From Clostridioides difficile ATCC 9689 = DSM 1296 (GTDB lineage: Bacteria; Bacillota; Clostridia; Peptostreptococcales; Peptostreptococcaceae): a stretch of DNA of 64,000 bases. Each line of letters begins with the position of its first letter. Positions within the stretch are counted from its first letter, which is position 1. Position numbers and translations under genes: made by a program. Shown one piece after another: positions 18,746 through 27,269 of this stretch. The notes under the pieces were generated by a model, which searched no databases, was not told the origin of the DNA, and saw nothing but the letters and a program-made list of their open reading frames with translations. The stretch covers positions 2,170,001 through 2,234,000 of the forward strand of contig NZ_CP011968.1 in the NCBI RefSeq assembly GCF_001077535.1, read 5' to 3'.

Positions 18746-19342
18746 TTAAATTCTCTCATTTATAATTATTGATTTTCTAAGCTCTAAAAGACTATCAAGT
18801 AAATTCTCGTTTTTTTGTATATCGAAACTCAATGTTAAATTAAATGTTCCATCTGAATTAAAAAAATCGAATACTTCTTTTGATTTTGCTATTAAATACA
18901 AGTCTTCATCTATAAGTCTTTTTTCACCTATTAATAAATACTGACATTTATCTATAAAACTCTTTTTAAAATCAATAGTGTATAGATTTTCTAAAATATT
19001 ATATTGATAAATAGCAATATTATTAAACACTTTTAATATGTTTGAATTTACAAAATTGTAAATTTGATTATTGTTATACAGTGATATTTGTTCGTATATA
19101 TATTCCCTAAATAAAGGATGAATGTTTTGCTTAAGTTTTAAAGTAACTTCAGCTGGTATTTCAAAATAAAGCTTCCAGTACTTAGAGTTATTTTTTTCTA
19201 AAATAAAAGCTACTTTGTTCAAACTGGTAGAACTAATCTCCTTTAGTGTACAATTAAAATTATAGTGTCTCAAACTAGTTTTTTCATTCTCAAATACATA
19301 GTCAAACCACTGTAGAACATTTCTATCAAGTTTTAAACTCAT
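18746..19342 (-). CDS. Unknown protein between RepL-like protein and ClpB
   Basis: 198 residues, soluble, rich in Asn, Ile, Leu, Tyr and Lys. No signal peptide, membrane segment or motif that I recognise. Several amphipathic helices are likely (LDSLLELRKSIIINE at the end). It starts 16 bases after the RepL-like gene and ends 36 bases before clpB, so one transcript is likely. A stress or DNA-maintenance role linked to ClpB is possible but only inferred from position. Confidence 0.7.
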   Translation of the reverse strand: MSLKLDRNVLQWFDYVFENEKTSLRHYNFNCTLKEISSTSLNKVAFILEKNNSKYWKLYFEIPAEVTLKLKQNIHPLFREYIYEQISLYNNNQIYNFVNSNILKVFNNIAIYQYNILENLYTIDFKKSFIDKCQYLLIGEKRLIDEDLYLIAKSKEVFDFFNSDGTFNLTLSFDIQKNENLLDSLLELRKSIIINERI

Positions 19343-19358
19343 ATAAAAACCTTCTTCC

Positions 19359-19763
19359 TTATTTACTAACCTTATTAGGTCTTTTTATCTGATTATATTC
19401 TGCTAATAAACTTTCTTTATCAGCTCTACTACCTTTATATACTATATGTGGATTTATCATATACTCACCATTTTTCACTCTTTGTAAAAAATCCATTTTT
19501 TTCAGCTCCGTAAACAATGAAGATAAAGAAGTTTTTGGATATTCAAATTCACAAGATAATTCATATAATGTTTTTCTAATCTTATTATTTTTATCCATAG
19601 AGTTTATTAATTTTAATGGAATTAAATCCTTCTTAGTATACATTCCTTCTACTACTTTAATATAATTCTTAAAACAAACATTCATATACTTACTTTTATT
19701 CATAACTAAACTTTTGCTCTCTGTATATTCCTGATTTAAATCCTTTTTTAATGTCTTATCCAA
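19359..19763 (-). CDS. RepL-like winged-helix DNA-binding protein
   Basis: 134 residues, starting at TTG (19763) behind a GAGAAGAG box. The C-terminal half has the pattern of RepL-type replication initiators from Firmicute plasmids: a helix-turn-helix (ELSCEFEYPKTSLSSLFTEL), then LKKMDFLQRVKNGEYMINPH and VYKGS. Full RepL proteins are longer, and this one is chromosomal and precedes clpB, so it is more likely a regulator than an initiator. A good sigma-A promoter lies about 30 bases upstream. Assignment is by motif only. Confidence 0.6.
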   Translation of the reverse strand: MDKTLKKDLNQEYTESKSLVMNKSKYMNVCFKNYIKVVEGMYTKKDLIPLKLINSMDKNNKIRKTLYELSCEFEYPKTSLSSLFTELKKMDFLQRVKNGEYMINPHIVYKGSRADKESLLAEYNQIKRPNKVSK

Positions 19764-19795
19764 ATTAAATATCTCTTCTCACTCTCCTTATCTCT

Positions 19796-19833
19796 AATTG
19801 ATAATATAAATATATTACAAAAAAATATGTATG
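19796..19833 (-). promoter_or_regulatory. Sigma-A-type promoter of the RepL-like/unknown/clpB unit
   Basis: On the minus strand TTGACA is followed after 17 bases by TATATT (roughly 19834 to 19806), about 45-70 bases before the TTG start. Just upstream lies an imperfect dyad, AAAAGTT...GAACTTTT, around 19850-19880 that could be a regulator site. Confidence 0.5.
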
Positions 19834-19879
19834 TCAAAACTAAAAATGCAAAAAGTTCACCTTATAAGCAAACTTTTAT

Positions 19880-20062
19880 TTAGCTATAAGCTAAACTTTA
19901 TTATTTTTTTAATTTAGTATTTCCAATTTATTGGCAGGATTTTTGAACAATATTTATAAATTTTTTAAAAAAATTTAAATCTATTTAATATGGCAGACTT
20001 TCATAAAATACATTACATTTATTAAATGTATAATATTGGCAATTAGTTTTTTCTAAAATCAG
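19880..20062. other. Intergenic region between divergent units
   Basis: AT-rich, no gene seen. It separates the clpB unit from the GntR/ABC operon, whose promoter begins at 20063. Confidence 0.4.
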
Positions 20063-20091
20063 TTGACATATTATATATATATTTATATAAT
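20063..20091 (+). promoter_or_regulatory. Consensus sigma-A promoter of the GntR/ABC operon
   Basis: TTGACA (20063-20068), a 17-base spacer and TATAAT (20086-20091) match the consensus exactly. Transcription would begin at about 20098, inside the operator that follows. Confidence 0.85.
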
Positions 20092-20092
20092 G

Positions 20093-20111
20093 TGTATATA
20101 CTATATATACA
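20093..20111. promoter_or_regulatory. Palindromic operator overlapping the GntR operon start site
   Basis: TGTATATA-CTA-TATATACA is a perfect 19-bp dyad placed just after the -10 box and 19 bases before the TTG start. GntR proteins of the YtrA subfamily repress their own operon from such sites. Confidence 0.7.
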
Positions 20112-20129
20112 ATTTAAGGAGGTGTCTTA

Positions 20130-20504
20130 TTGAATATAGTTATTAGTAATTCGAGTGGGAAGCCAATATATGAACAGATTACTACACAAATTAAAAGTAT
20201 GATTATAAGTGGAGAGTTACCAGAAGGCTCAGCTCTTCCAAGTATGAGACTATTGGCAAAAGAACTTAGAATAAGTGTAATTACTACAAAACGAGCATAT
20301 AGCGATTTAGAACGAGACGGATTTATTGAGACAGTTACTGGTAAAGGCAGTTTTGTATCTAGTAAAAACATGGATTTTGTCAAAGAAGAACAATTTCGTT
20401 TAATTGAAGAATACCTACAAAAAGCAGTTGATACAGCAAAAAGTAGTGATATTACATATGACGAATTAAAAGATATTTTATTTTTATTATATAAAGGAGA
20501 ATGA
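20130..20504 (+). CDS. GntR-family regulator, YtrA subfamily
   Basis: 124 residues. Starts at TTG (20130), chosen because AAGGAGGTG lies 6-14 bases upstream. The N-terminal winged helix is typical (PIYEQITTQIKSMIISGELP, then LPSMRLLAKELRIS, then TVTGKGSFVS). The C-terminal part is very short, as in the YtrA group, which controls ABC transporters. It overlaps the ABC ATPase gene and is presumably the repressor of the operon. Confidence 0.93.
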   Translation: MNIVISNSSGKPIYEQITTQIKSMIISGELPEGSALPSMRLLAKELRISVITTKRAYSDLERDGFIETVTGKGSFVSSKNMDFVKEEQFRLIEEYLQKAVDTAKSSDITYDELKDILFLLYKGE

Positions 20505-20509
20505 TAAGT

Positions 20510-21364
20510 ATGGATGCAATAACTATAAAAAATTTAAATAAAACTTATAAAGATTTTAGCCTACAAGATATATCTTTTTCAGTACCAAAAGGGAGTGTAA
20601 TGGGATTTGTAGGTGAAAATGGTGCAGGAAAAACAACTACATTAAAAGCAATTTTAAATTTAATATCTTATGATAGTGGAAATATAGAAATCTTTGGTCT
20701 TGATAGTAAAAAAAATGAAAAAGAAATTAAAGAGCAAATTGGGGTTGTATTTGAGGGAAGCAACTTTCATGAAAATTTAAACACTGACCATGTTTCAAAA
20801 ATCATGAGTAAAATCTATAAAAATTGGAATGACACCTTATTTAAAGACTACTTAAAAAAATTGAGAGTACCAGACAATAAATTAATTAAGGAGTTTTCAA
20901 AGGGGAATAAGATGAAACTTAGTATTGCTGTAGCCTTATCTCATAAACCAAAATTATTAATACTAGATGAGGCAACTAGTTCACTTGACCCTATCGTTCG
21001 TGAAGAAATACTAGATATATTTTTAGATTTTATACAAGATGAAGAACACTCTATTATCTTATCTTCACATATTACAAGTGATTTAGATAAGATAGCAGAC
21101 TATATTACATTTATACATAAAGGAAAAATTGTATTTAGTGAAAATAAGGATGAATTAATTGATACTATGGGAGTTTTAAAATGTAAACCTAGTGATTTTG
21201 ATAACCTTTCAAGAGAGGATTATTCATATTATCGTAAAAGCCAATTTGGATATGAAGTACTTCTTAAAGATAAACATAGATTTATCTCAAGACATCCAAA
21301 CTGTATTGTTGATAATACGTCTATAGAAGAAATTATGTTATTTTATGTGAGAGGTGATAAATAA
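20510..21364 (+). CDS. ABC transporter ATP-binding protein
   Basis: About 284 residues. The ATG at 20510 has the better spacing from AAAGGAG; one at 20501 overlaps the GntR stop. Walker A is GENGAGKT, Walker B is LLILDEA, the H-loop is SSHI. The signature motif is degenerate (FSKGNKMKLS in place of LSGGQ), as in YtrB/EcsA-type exporters. Pairs with the following permease. Together with a GntR regulator this resembles ytr-type operons involved in cell-envelope or antibiotic stress. Confidence 0.93.
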   Translation: MDAITIKNLNKTYKDFSLQDISFSVPKGSVMGFVGENGAGKTTTLKAILNLISYDSGNIEIFGLDSKKNEKEIKEQIGVVFEGSNFHENLNTDHVSKIMSKIYKNWNDTLFKDYLKKLRVPDNKLIKEFSKGNKMKLSIAVALSHKPKLLILDEATSSLDPIVREEILDIFLDFIQDEEHSIILSSHITSDLDKIADYITFIHKGKIVFSENKDELIDTMGVLKCKPSDFDNLSREDYSYYRKSQFGYEVLLKDKHRFISRHPNCIVDNTSIEEIMLFYVRGDK

Positions 21365-22002
21365 TGAAAGGTCTAATTTTAAAAGATTTACTTAATTTGA
21401 AAGGAAATATAAAGTTTATACTTTTATTCATCATTATGTTTGGCTTTATGTCTTCTTTAGGAGATGGAAATGTTAATAACTTTATAGGTGTTATTATAGT
21501 TTTATGTACTACAATGATTGTTTCAACATTTTCATATGATGATTTGAATAAATGGGATAGTTATGTACTTACAATGCCTATTAATCGCAATGATATTGTA
21601 TTAAGTAAATATTTAACTATGTTAATATTTAGCTTTATAGGTGTTCTTGTTTCACTTATTGTTAGTGTAACTATTGGTTATTTTAAAAATACACTTATAT
21701 TAAATGAAACACTACTTATTAATGCACTAATCTTATCAATTTCAGTATGTTTTGGTAGCCTTATTCTACCACTTATTTATAAATTTGGTATAGAAAGAGC
21801 TCGTTTATTAATGATTTTATGCTTTTTAGTTCCAACACTAGCTTTATTAGTTTTTAAAAGTATTTTAGAAAATATTAGTTCACCTATTTCTATAGAAATT
21901 ATACTTAATACACTAGTATATTCTCTTCCATTTGTTGCTATTTTACTATTTGTGATTTCATATTTTATATCATCAAAAATCTATAGTAAAAAAGAAGTAT
22001 AA
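21364..22002 (+). CDS. ABC-2 type permease
   Basis: 212 residues with six hydrophobic segments, first at about 17-32 and last at about 188-206. It overlaps the ATPase gene by one base (TAATG), so translation is coupled. It has the size and layout of ABC-2 permeases in GntR-linked operons (DDLNKWDSYVLTMPINRNDI is the typical cytosolic loop). Forms the membrane part of the exporter; substrate unknown. Confidence 0.88.
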   Translation: MKGLILKDLLNLKGNIKFILLFIIMFGFMSSLGDGNVNNFIGVIIVLCTTMIVSTFSYDDLNKWDSYVLTMPINRNDIVLSKYLTMLIFSFIGVLVSLIVSVTIGYFKNTLILNETLLINALILSISVCFGSLILPLIYKFGIERARLLMILCFLVPTLALLVFKSILENISSPISIEIILNTLVYSLPFVAILLFVISYFISSKIYSKKEV

Positions 22003-22036
22003 AATATACTATATATATTTCTGTATTTAAGTATTT

Positions 22037-22077
22037 AAATAAAATACTATCGAGTTTATTTTGGTAGTATTTTATTT
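22037..22077 (+). terminator. Terminator of the GntR/ABC operon
   Basis: AAATAAAATACTA and TAGTATTTTATTT are exact 13-bp complements with a 15-base loop and a T-rich tail, 35 bases past the permease stop. Confidence 0.8.
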
Positions 22078-22493
22078 TTCAACTATTAATCTCTACTAGG
22101 TATTTATTATTTTATTACTTATATTTAATAAGACTATTTACTACTTTCTAATCTTATTTATATAATTTATTCATTTTATAAATTGAACTACTAATGATAT
22201 TATTGAACATAGCAATAGAATAACATCTAAAATAGTTTTTATGTATTAAATTAACTTATTTTAATATTCAACAATTTAGGTTTACTAAATTTATTGATGA
22301 TTTCTTTTTATATAACTTAAACTACATTTTTATTTAAAAAAATTTAATATCAATAATATAAAATTAAGAATAAGTATTATTAGTTTGACATTAGCATAAA
22401 TGCCTATTAGAATAATGTTAAACTATATTCTTTCTACTGATTTTATTAAAAAATACCAATATACAAAAGATTATACAAGGAGAAAGTTCAAAT
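22078..22493. other. AT-rich intergenic region
   Basis: No gene or RNA structure seen. It must hold the promoter for the GNAT gene at its right end. Confidence 0.4.
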
Positions 22494-22907
22494 ATGGAAT
22501 TAGAAATTACAGAAAAAATAGAAAAACAAGATGAAGATACTATTTTTCAAGGATTATTAAAATATAATCTTGCTAGACTTGAAGATAAAAACCCAGTGGA
22601 TTTAGGAATATATATTCGAGATAAAGCAGGTAAAATTGTTGCAGGTTTTATAGGTGTTACTCATGGTAATTGGCTTTCTATAAAATACTTATGGGTTAGT
22701 GAGAAGCTTAGATATAAAGGTACTGGAAGTCAGCTTTTATATAAGGCTGAAAAAATTGCTAAAGAACGAGGTTGTAAATATGTTTTTTTAGATACATTCA
22801 GTTTTCAAGCACCTAAATTTTATGAGAAATTTGGATACCATAAAGTATTTTCACTTGAAAATTATCCTCTAACTGGAAAGAGATATTATTATAGAAAAAT
22901 ACTATAA
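22494..22907 (+). CDS. GNAT-family N-acetyltransferase
   Basis: 137 residues. The acetyl-CoA binding motif A is clear: LWVSEKLRYKGTGSQLLYKA (RYKGTGSQL is the R-x-x-G-x-G-x-x-L pyrophosphate loop). The end carries APKFYEKFGYHKV, the usual motif B. It moves an acetyl group onto an amine; the acceptor is unknown. RBS AAGGAGAAAG upstream. Single gene. Confidence 0.9.
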   Translation: MELEITEKIEKQDEDTIFQGLLKYNLARLEDKNPVDLGIYIRDKAGKIVAGFIGVTHGNWLSIKYLWVSEKLRYKGTGSQLLYKAEKIAKERGCKYVFLDTFSFQAPKFYEKFGYHKVFSLENYPLTGKRYYYRKIL

Positions 22908-23097
22908 TAATAAAAATCATATTTCATATTTTTAACTTAAAACTTCTGTTCTTCGTCTACAGACTTTATATTTTTATATCATTATTAATACTAAAATAGT
23001 ATTTTACTATACATACAAAATTATTTGAAAGTTCAAAAATTATAAGTATAAAAGCTAATCTTAGCTTAAATAAAAATTATATTTTTAGGAGGTAAAT

Positions 23098-24315
23098 ATG
23101 TTAGGAAAAAAATGTATGGATTATCTACAAACATTAGGAAAAATAAGTTCAACAACAAATGGTCTTACAAGACTTATCTTGACTCAAGAACATAAAAAAT
23201 CTATTGATTTAATTAGTTCATGGATGGAAGGTTTAAATCTTGATATTGAAATTGATGACATTGGAAACGTTATAGGTACATATAAATCAAGCTTTCCAAA
23301 TGCTCCCACATTAGTAGTTGCATCTCATCAAGATAGTGTAAAGTGTGGAGGTATATTTGATGGTATGTTAGGTATAATAGTGCCTCTAGTTGGTCTTGAA
23401 GAAGCAAAACACAATAATAGGTCTTATCCTTTCAATATTAAGCTAATTGCTTTCGCTGAAGAGGAAGGAACTAGATTTGAAACTTCTTTAATGGGAAGTA
23501 AAGTTTTTGCTGGTACTTTTAAAGAGGAACTTCTTAAATCTGTTGATGAAAATGGAATTACACTTGAAGAAGCTGTAACAAAGTTTGGATTTAATACAAA
23601 AAACTTAACAAATTTGCATCCTAGAAAAGATGTAGATGCATATTTAGAATTTCATATTGAGCAGGGTCCTGTTTTAGAAAATGAATCTCTTCCTGCTGGA
23701 ATTGTATCAAGTATTACAGGATTTAAAAGTTTTAAGATATCAGTAAATGGTAAGTCTGGACATGCTGGTACACTTCCAATGAATATGAGACTTGATGCTG
23801 GATGTTGTGCCTGTGAATGTGTATTAGCTATCGAAAAAGTAGCTAAAACGACTGCTGATTTGGTTGCTACTGTAGGAAAGATGAATTTCTATCCATCTTC
23901 ATCAAATGTGGTACCTGAAAGAGCTGAATTTACACTCGATGTACGTTCTTGTTCACAAGAAATTCTTGATAATTCTGTAGAAAAGATATTTAATGAAATA
24001 TCACATATATGTGAAAATAGAAAACTTAATTATACAAGTGAACTTGCTTTTGAAAATGTTCCTGTACCATGTTCTAATAAAATAACAAAAATCATAGAAA
24101 AAAGTTTTATAGATTTAAATCTTAATCCTTTTTATATTTATAGTGGTGCTGGCCATGATGCTCAGGAAATGGATAATATAACTGATATTGGTATGGTATT
24201 TATAAGATGCGCTGGGGGCGTAAGTCATAATCCTAATGAAAGTGTTTCTGTAGATGACTTGGATACTGCTGTAAAAATATTTTTAAAAATACTAGATAAT
24301 CTTGATTTAAAATAA
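23098..24315 (+). CDS. M20 amidase of the hydantoinase/carbamoylase (allantoate amidohydrolase) family
   Basis: 405 residues. Bimetal ligands are visible: His and Asp in ASHQDS and GGIFDGMLG, Glu in AEEEGTRF, His in EFHIEQGPVLE and the late GAGHDAQEM. The lid domain sits in the middle (SGHAGTLPMNMRLDA). Members cleave N-carbamoyl amino acids, allantoate or ureidoglycolate. The next gene encodes a racemase-like enzyme, which fits use of carbamoyl amino acids from hydantoins. The AGGAGG box is directly upstream. Confidence 0.92.
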   Translation: MLGKKCMDYLQTLGKISSTTNGLTRLILTQEHKKSIDLISSWMEGLNLDIEIDDIGNVIGTYKSSFPNAPTLVVASHQDSVKCGGIFDGMLGIIVPLVGLEEAKHNNRSYPFNIKLIAFAEEEGTRFETSLMGSKVFAGTFKEELLKSVDENGITLEEAVTKFGFNTKNLTNLHPRKDVDAYLEFHIEQGPVLENESLPAGIVSSITGFKSFKISVNGKSGHAGTLPMNMRLDAGCCACECVLAIEKVAKTTADLVATVGKMNFYPSSSNVVPERAEFTLDVRSCSQEILDNSVEKIFNEISHICENRKLNYTSELAFENVPVPCSNKITKIIEKSFIDLNLNPFYIYSGAGHDAQEMDNITDIGMVFIRCAGGVSHNPNESVSVDDLDTAVKIFLKILDNLDLK

Positions 24316-24476
24316 TTCTTATATAAGAAAGTATATTAAAATATATAATCTAAAAAATCACTTTATATTTATATTATATAAGTGTACAATATAATCTATT
24401 ATAAAATATAATTTTATGCTTTTATAGATTTTTATTTTATACATAAATATATTTATATATAAAGGAGATAATTTTT

Positions 24477-25175
24477 ATGAATGAAAAATTAATTGGTATT
24501 TTGGCTGGAATGGGTCCAAGGTCAACAGCCCCTTTTGTTGATTTAATTATTGATGAGTGTCAATCTCAATATGGAGCAAAATATGATGATGAATTTCCAA
24601 AGATGATGATATATTCATTACCTACCCCATTTTATATTGACCGTCCAATAAATCATGAACTTATGAAAGAAACTATAATTGATGGATTACAAAAGCTTGA
24701 ATCAACTGGTGTAAATTTTATTGCAATGCCATGCAATTCAGCACATATATACTTTAAAGAATTAAAAGAGTCTATTAATATACCAATATTAAATATTGTA
24801 GAAGAAACAGTTAAAAAATTACCTACTATCTCACAAAAAGTAACTCTTTTTTCGACTAGTTCAACTTTTGAGTCTACAATTTACCAGAATGGTATAATAC
24901 ATAATGGACATGAATTTATATTTAAAGATGAATGGCAAATAAAATTAAACAATCTTATTCAAAATATAAAAATGGATAAAGAAAATCCACACAATATTGA
25001 TATTTGGAATAAACTTATTGAAGATGTTAAAAATGAATCTATAGAAAATATAGTAATTGCTTGTACTGATTTAAATGTAGTTTTAGAAAAATCATATCCT
25101 TCAATAAATATTGTTGATTCATCAAAATGCTTGGCTGAATCAGTTGTCAATAAATATCTAAAATTAGTTAAATAA
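24477..25175 (+). CDS. Aspartate/glutamate racemase-family protein
   Basis: 232 residues, usual length. Both cysteine loops that form the two-base active site are present: MPCNSAH (about residue 82) and IACTDL (about residue 197). The N-terminus ILAGMGPRST is typical of the YgeA/aspartate racemase group. It may racemise aspartate, glutamate or a related amino acid without cofactor. It follows the amidase by 160 bases on the same strand, with its own RBS (AAAGGAG). Confidence 0.88.
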   Translation: MNEKLIGILAGMGPRSTAPFVDLIIDECQSQYGAKYDDEFPKMMIYSLPTPFYIDRPINHELMKETIIDGLQKLESTGVNFIAMPCNSAHIYFKELKESINIPILNIVEETVKKLPTISQKVTLFSTSSTFESTIYQNGIIHNGHEFIFKDEWQIKLNNLIQNIKMDKENPHNIDIWNKLIEDVKNESIENIVIACTDLNVVLEKSYPSINIVDSSKCLAESVVNKYLKLVK

Positions 25176-25201
25176 ATTTTTCATGCACTATATTATAAAA
25201 A

Positions 25202-25249
25202 ATATATGTTATAAGTTTATTTTAAATAGTATAGACTTATAACATATAT
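25202..25249 (+). terminator. Hairpin after the racemase gene
   Basis: ATATATGTTATAAGT and ACTTATAACATATAT are exact 15-bp complements with an 18-base loop. It lies 27 bases past the stop. The T-run is weak. Confidence 0.55.
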
Positions 25250-25296
25250 CATAGTTTCTTGACAATATAGAAATTAACCATGTATTTCATTATATT

Positions 25297-25326
25297 AATA
25301 AAAAGGATACCAAAAATGGTATCCTT
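25297..25326 (-). terminator. Terminator of the lipoprotein gene
   Basis: AAGGATACCA and TGGTATCCTT are exact complements with an AAAA loop. On the minus strand the hairpin is followed by TTTATTAATA. Confidence 0.8.
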
Positions 25327-25394
25327 CATAAATATTTATATGTTTATTTATAAAAATAATCATATATTTATTACTTTACTACACCTAAACAATA

Positions 25395-26012
25395 TTATTC
25401 AAGTGTATTCATAGAGTTAGAAAATTCTTGTCCTGCTGTAACAAGATTAGATAACAATACATCAGCTACTGCATCATTTACTGAACTTATTATCCATTTA
25501 TTATCCTTTTTAGAACATTCAAACTCTACATTTTTTGTAACATAAGTCTCTTTAACGCTTTTTTGTTTTTCTTTCATAATTGATACTAACATTTCAGTTG
25601 TTTTCTCATCAGTTAAGTCTTGTCCTGAAAAACTCATACCAATCATCTTTGTAAATGCCTCAGCTACTATTTCTTGAAGTAATGGTGTTGAATCTATAAA
25701 TTTACATTCTACTTTGATTGTAGCCTTATCACCTTTAACCTCGCTGTCTTTTATTGTATATGTGATTTTAGATGCATTCTGTTTTAGATAATCTAAAACA
25801 TATTGGGCATTTGGGTCTTTTGTATCTAATTCCTTTAATATATCCTTATATTTTTCGTCATTATTTTCCATTACCTTATTCATGCCTTCAAAGTCAAACT
25901 TTTTCGCACTGTTAAAAAAACTATCAATTGTATCTTCTGGTTTTGCACTTGAACATGCTGTTAAAGATATTGCTAATAAAAAAGTTGTTAAAGCTAATAT
26001 GATTTTTTTCAT
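25395..26012 (-). CDS. Secreted lipoprotein of unknown function
   Basis: 205 residues. The signal peptide ends in the lipobox LTAC (Cys20), so it is lipid-anchored outside the membrane. The mature part resembles DUF4878/DUF5105-type lipoproteins: an N-terminal helix (PEDTIDSFFNSAKKFDFEGM) and a later NTF2-like beta sheet (YTIKDSEVKGDKATIKVECK). Such proteins are common in clostridia, without a known role. It lies upstream of and divergent from nothing else; single gene. Confidence 0.85.
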   Translation of the reverse strand: MKKIILALTTFLLAISLTACSSAKPEDTIDSFFNSAKKFDFEGMNKVMENNDEKYKDILKELDTKDPNAQYVLDYLKQNASKITYTIKDSEVKGDKATIKVECKFIDSTPLLQEIVAEAFTKMIGMSFSGQDLTDEKTTEMLVSIMKEKQKSVKETYVTKNVEFECSKKDNKWIISSVNDAVADVLLSNLVTAGQEFSNSMNTLE

Positions 26013-26138
26013 ATCTCAAATCCTCCCTCTTAATTTGTTGATACATAAGTTATTTTAACATATAATGAGAGTTTTTGAATAATATATTTAAAATATTTTA
26101 TAAATTTTCATTAAAGTAAAGTCTATATTAAAACATAT

Positions 26139-27161
26139 CTATATTAAATTATTGTTCATATTTACATCAGTCATAGTAGAAACCATAACAGCTTTTATTG
26201 TATGCATTCTATTTTCAGCTTCTTCAAATACTTTTGAATATTTTGAATTAAATACCTCGTTTGTAACCTCTAATTCTGATAATCCGAACTTTTCATAAAT
26301 CTCCTGAGCAACCTTAGTTTCTAAATCATGAAATGCTGGAAGACAGTGTAAAAATATAACATTTTCATTTTCAGTTTTCTTTATCATATCCATATTTACT
26401 TGATAATCTTTAAGTTGATTTATTCTTGCTTCATATTGCTCCTCTTCTCCCATAGAAACCCATACATCTGTATATATAACATCTGCACCTTTAACATCAT
26501 CAATATTTTCAGTCAACATTATATCTCCTTTGGATTTCTTGGCTATTTCCTTCATTTCCTTAACCAATTCTTCATTTGGCCAAAGTTCCTTAGGTGCTAG
26601 TGCTACGAAATGTATTCCCATTTTAGCACATCCTATCATCAGTGAGTTTCCCATATTATTTCTAGCATCACCAACATATACAAATTTAACTTTATTCAAA
26701 TCTTTATCTACATTTTCAATTACTGTTAAAAAATCTGCCAGTATTTGTGTTGGATGATATTCATCTGTAAGTCCATTCCAAACAGGTACACCAGAATATT
26801 TTGCTAGACTTTCAACTGTTTCTTGTTTAAAGCCTCTAAATTCTATTCCATCATAGAATCTTCCTAGAACTTTTGCTGTATCTGATACAGACTCTTTTTT
26901 ACCCATATGACAATCATTTGGACCTAGATAAGTTACATGTGCTCCTTCATCATGAGCTGCTACTTCAAATGAACATCTAGTTCTTGTTGATGTTTTCTCA
27001 AATAATAAAGCTATATTTTTTCCTTGTAGCAAATCGCCTTTTATACCAACTTTTTTCTTAGTTTTTAAATAACTTGATAAAGTTAATAAATATCTAATCT
27101 CTTCTTTTGTAAAATCCTTTAATGTCAAAAAACTCTTACCTTTTAAACTTATATTATTCAT
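26139..27161 (-). CDS. argF: Ornithine carbamoyltransferase
   Basis: 340 residues. Carbamoyl phosphate loop [12 protein letters not shown] (about residues 56-67), ornithine-binding MGEEE/DVWVSMG region and the catalytic HCLPAFH loop are all present. It makes citrulline from ornithine and carbamoyl phosphate (EC 2.1.3.3). Last gene of the argCJBDF operon, 109 bases behind argD. No argG/argH are in the window. In some species this enzyme works in catabolism, but the operon position here shows a biosynthetic role. Confidence 0.97.
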   Translation of the reverse strand: MNNISLKGKSFLTLKDFTKEEIRYLLTLSSYLKTKKKVGIKGDLLQGKNIALLFEKTSTRTRCSFEVAAHDEGAHVTYLGPNDCHMGKKESVSDTAKVLGRFYDGIEFRGFKQETVESLAKYSGVPVWNGLTDEYHPTQILADFLTVIENVDKDLNKVKFVYVGDARNNMGNSLMIGCAKMGIHFVALAPKELWPNEELVKEMKEIAKKSKGDIMLTENIDDVKGADVIYTDVWVSMGEEEQYEARINQLKDYQVNMDMIKKTENENVIFLHCLPAFHDLETKVAQEIYEKFGLSELEVTNEVFNSKYSKVFEEAENRMHTIKAVMVSTMTDVNMNNNLI

Positions 27162-27269
27162 ATTAATTCGCCCCTTCTTATAAACTTTTTAAATTCAATT
27201 AAACTTGTTAGCACTTTACTTTTTTATTTACTTCTAATTTTTATCTTTAATCAACTATTTCTTGAATAT

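Noticed and set aside
20114-20383. 89-codon minus-strand ORF over the GntR gene
   Set aside because: Shadow of the GntR gene, whose RBS and motif are clear.
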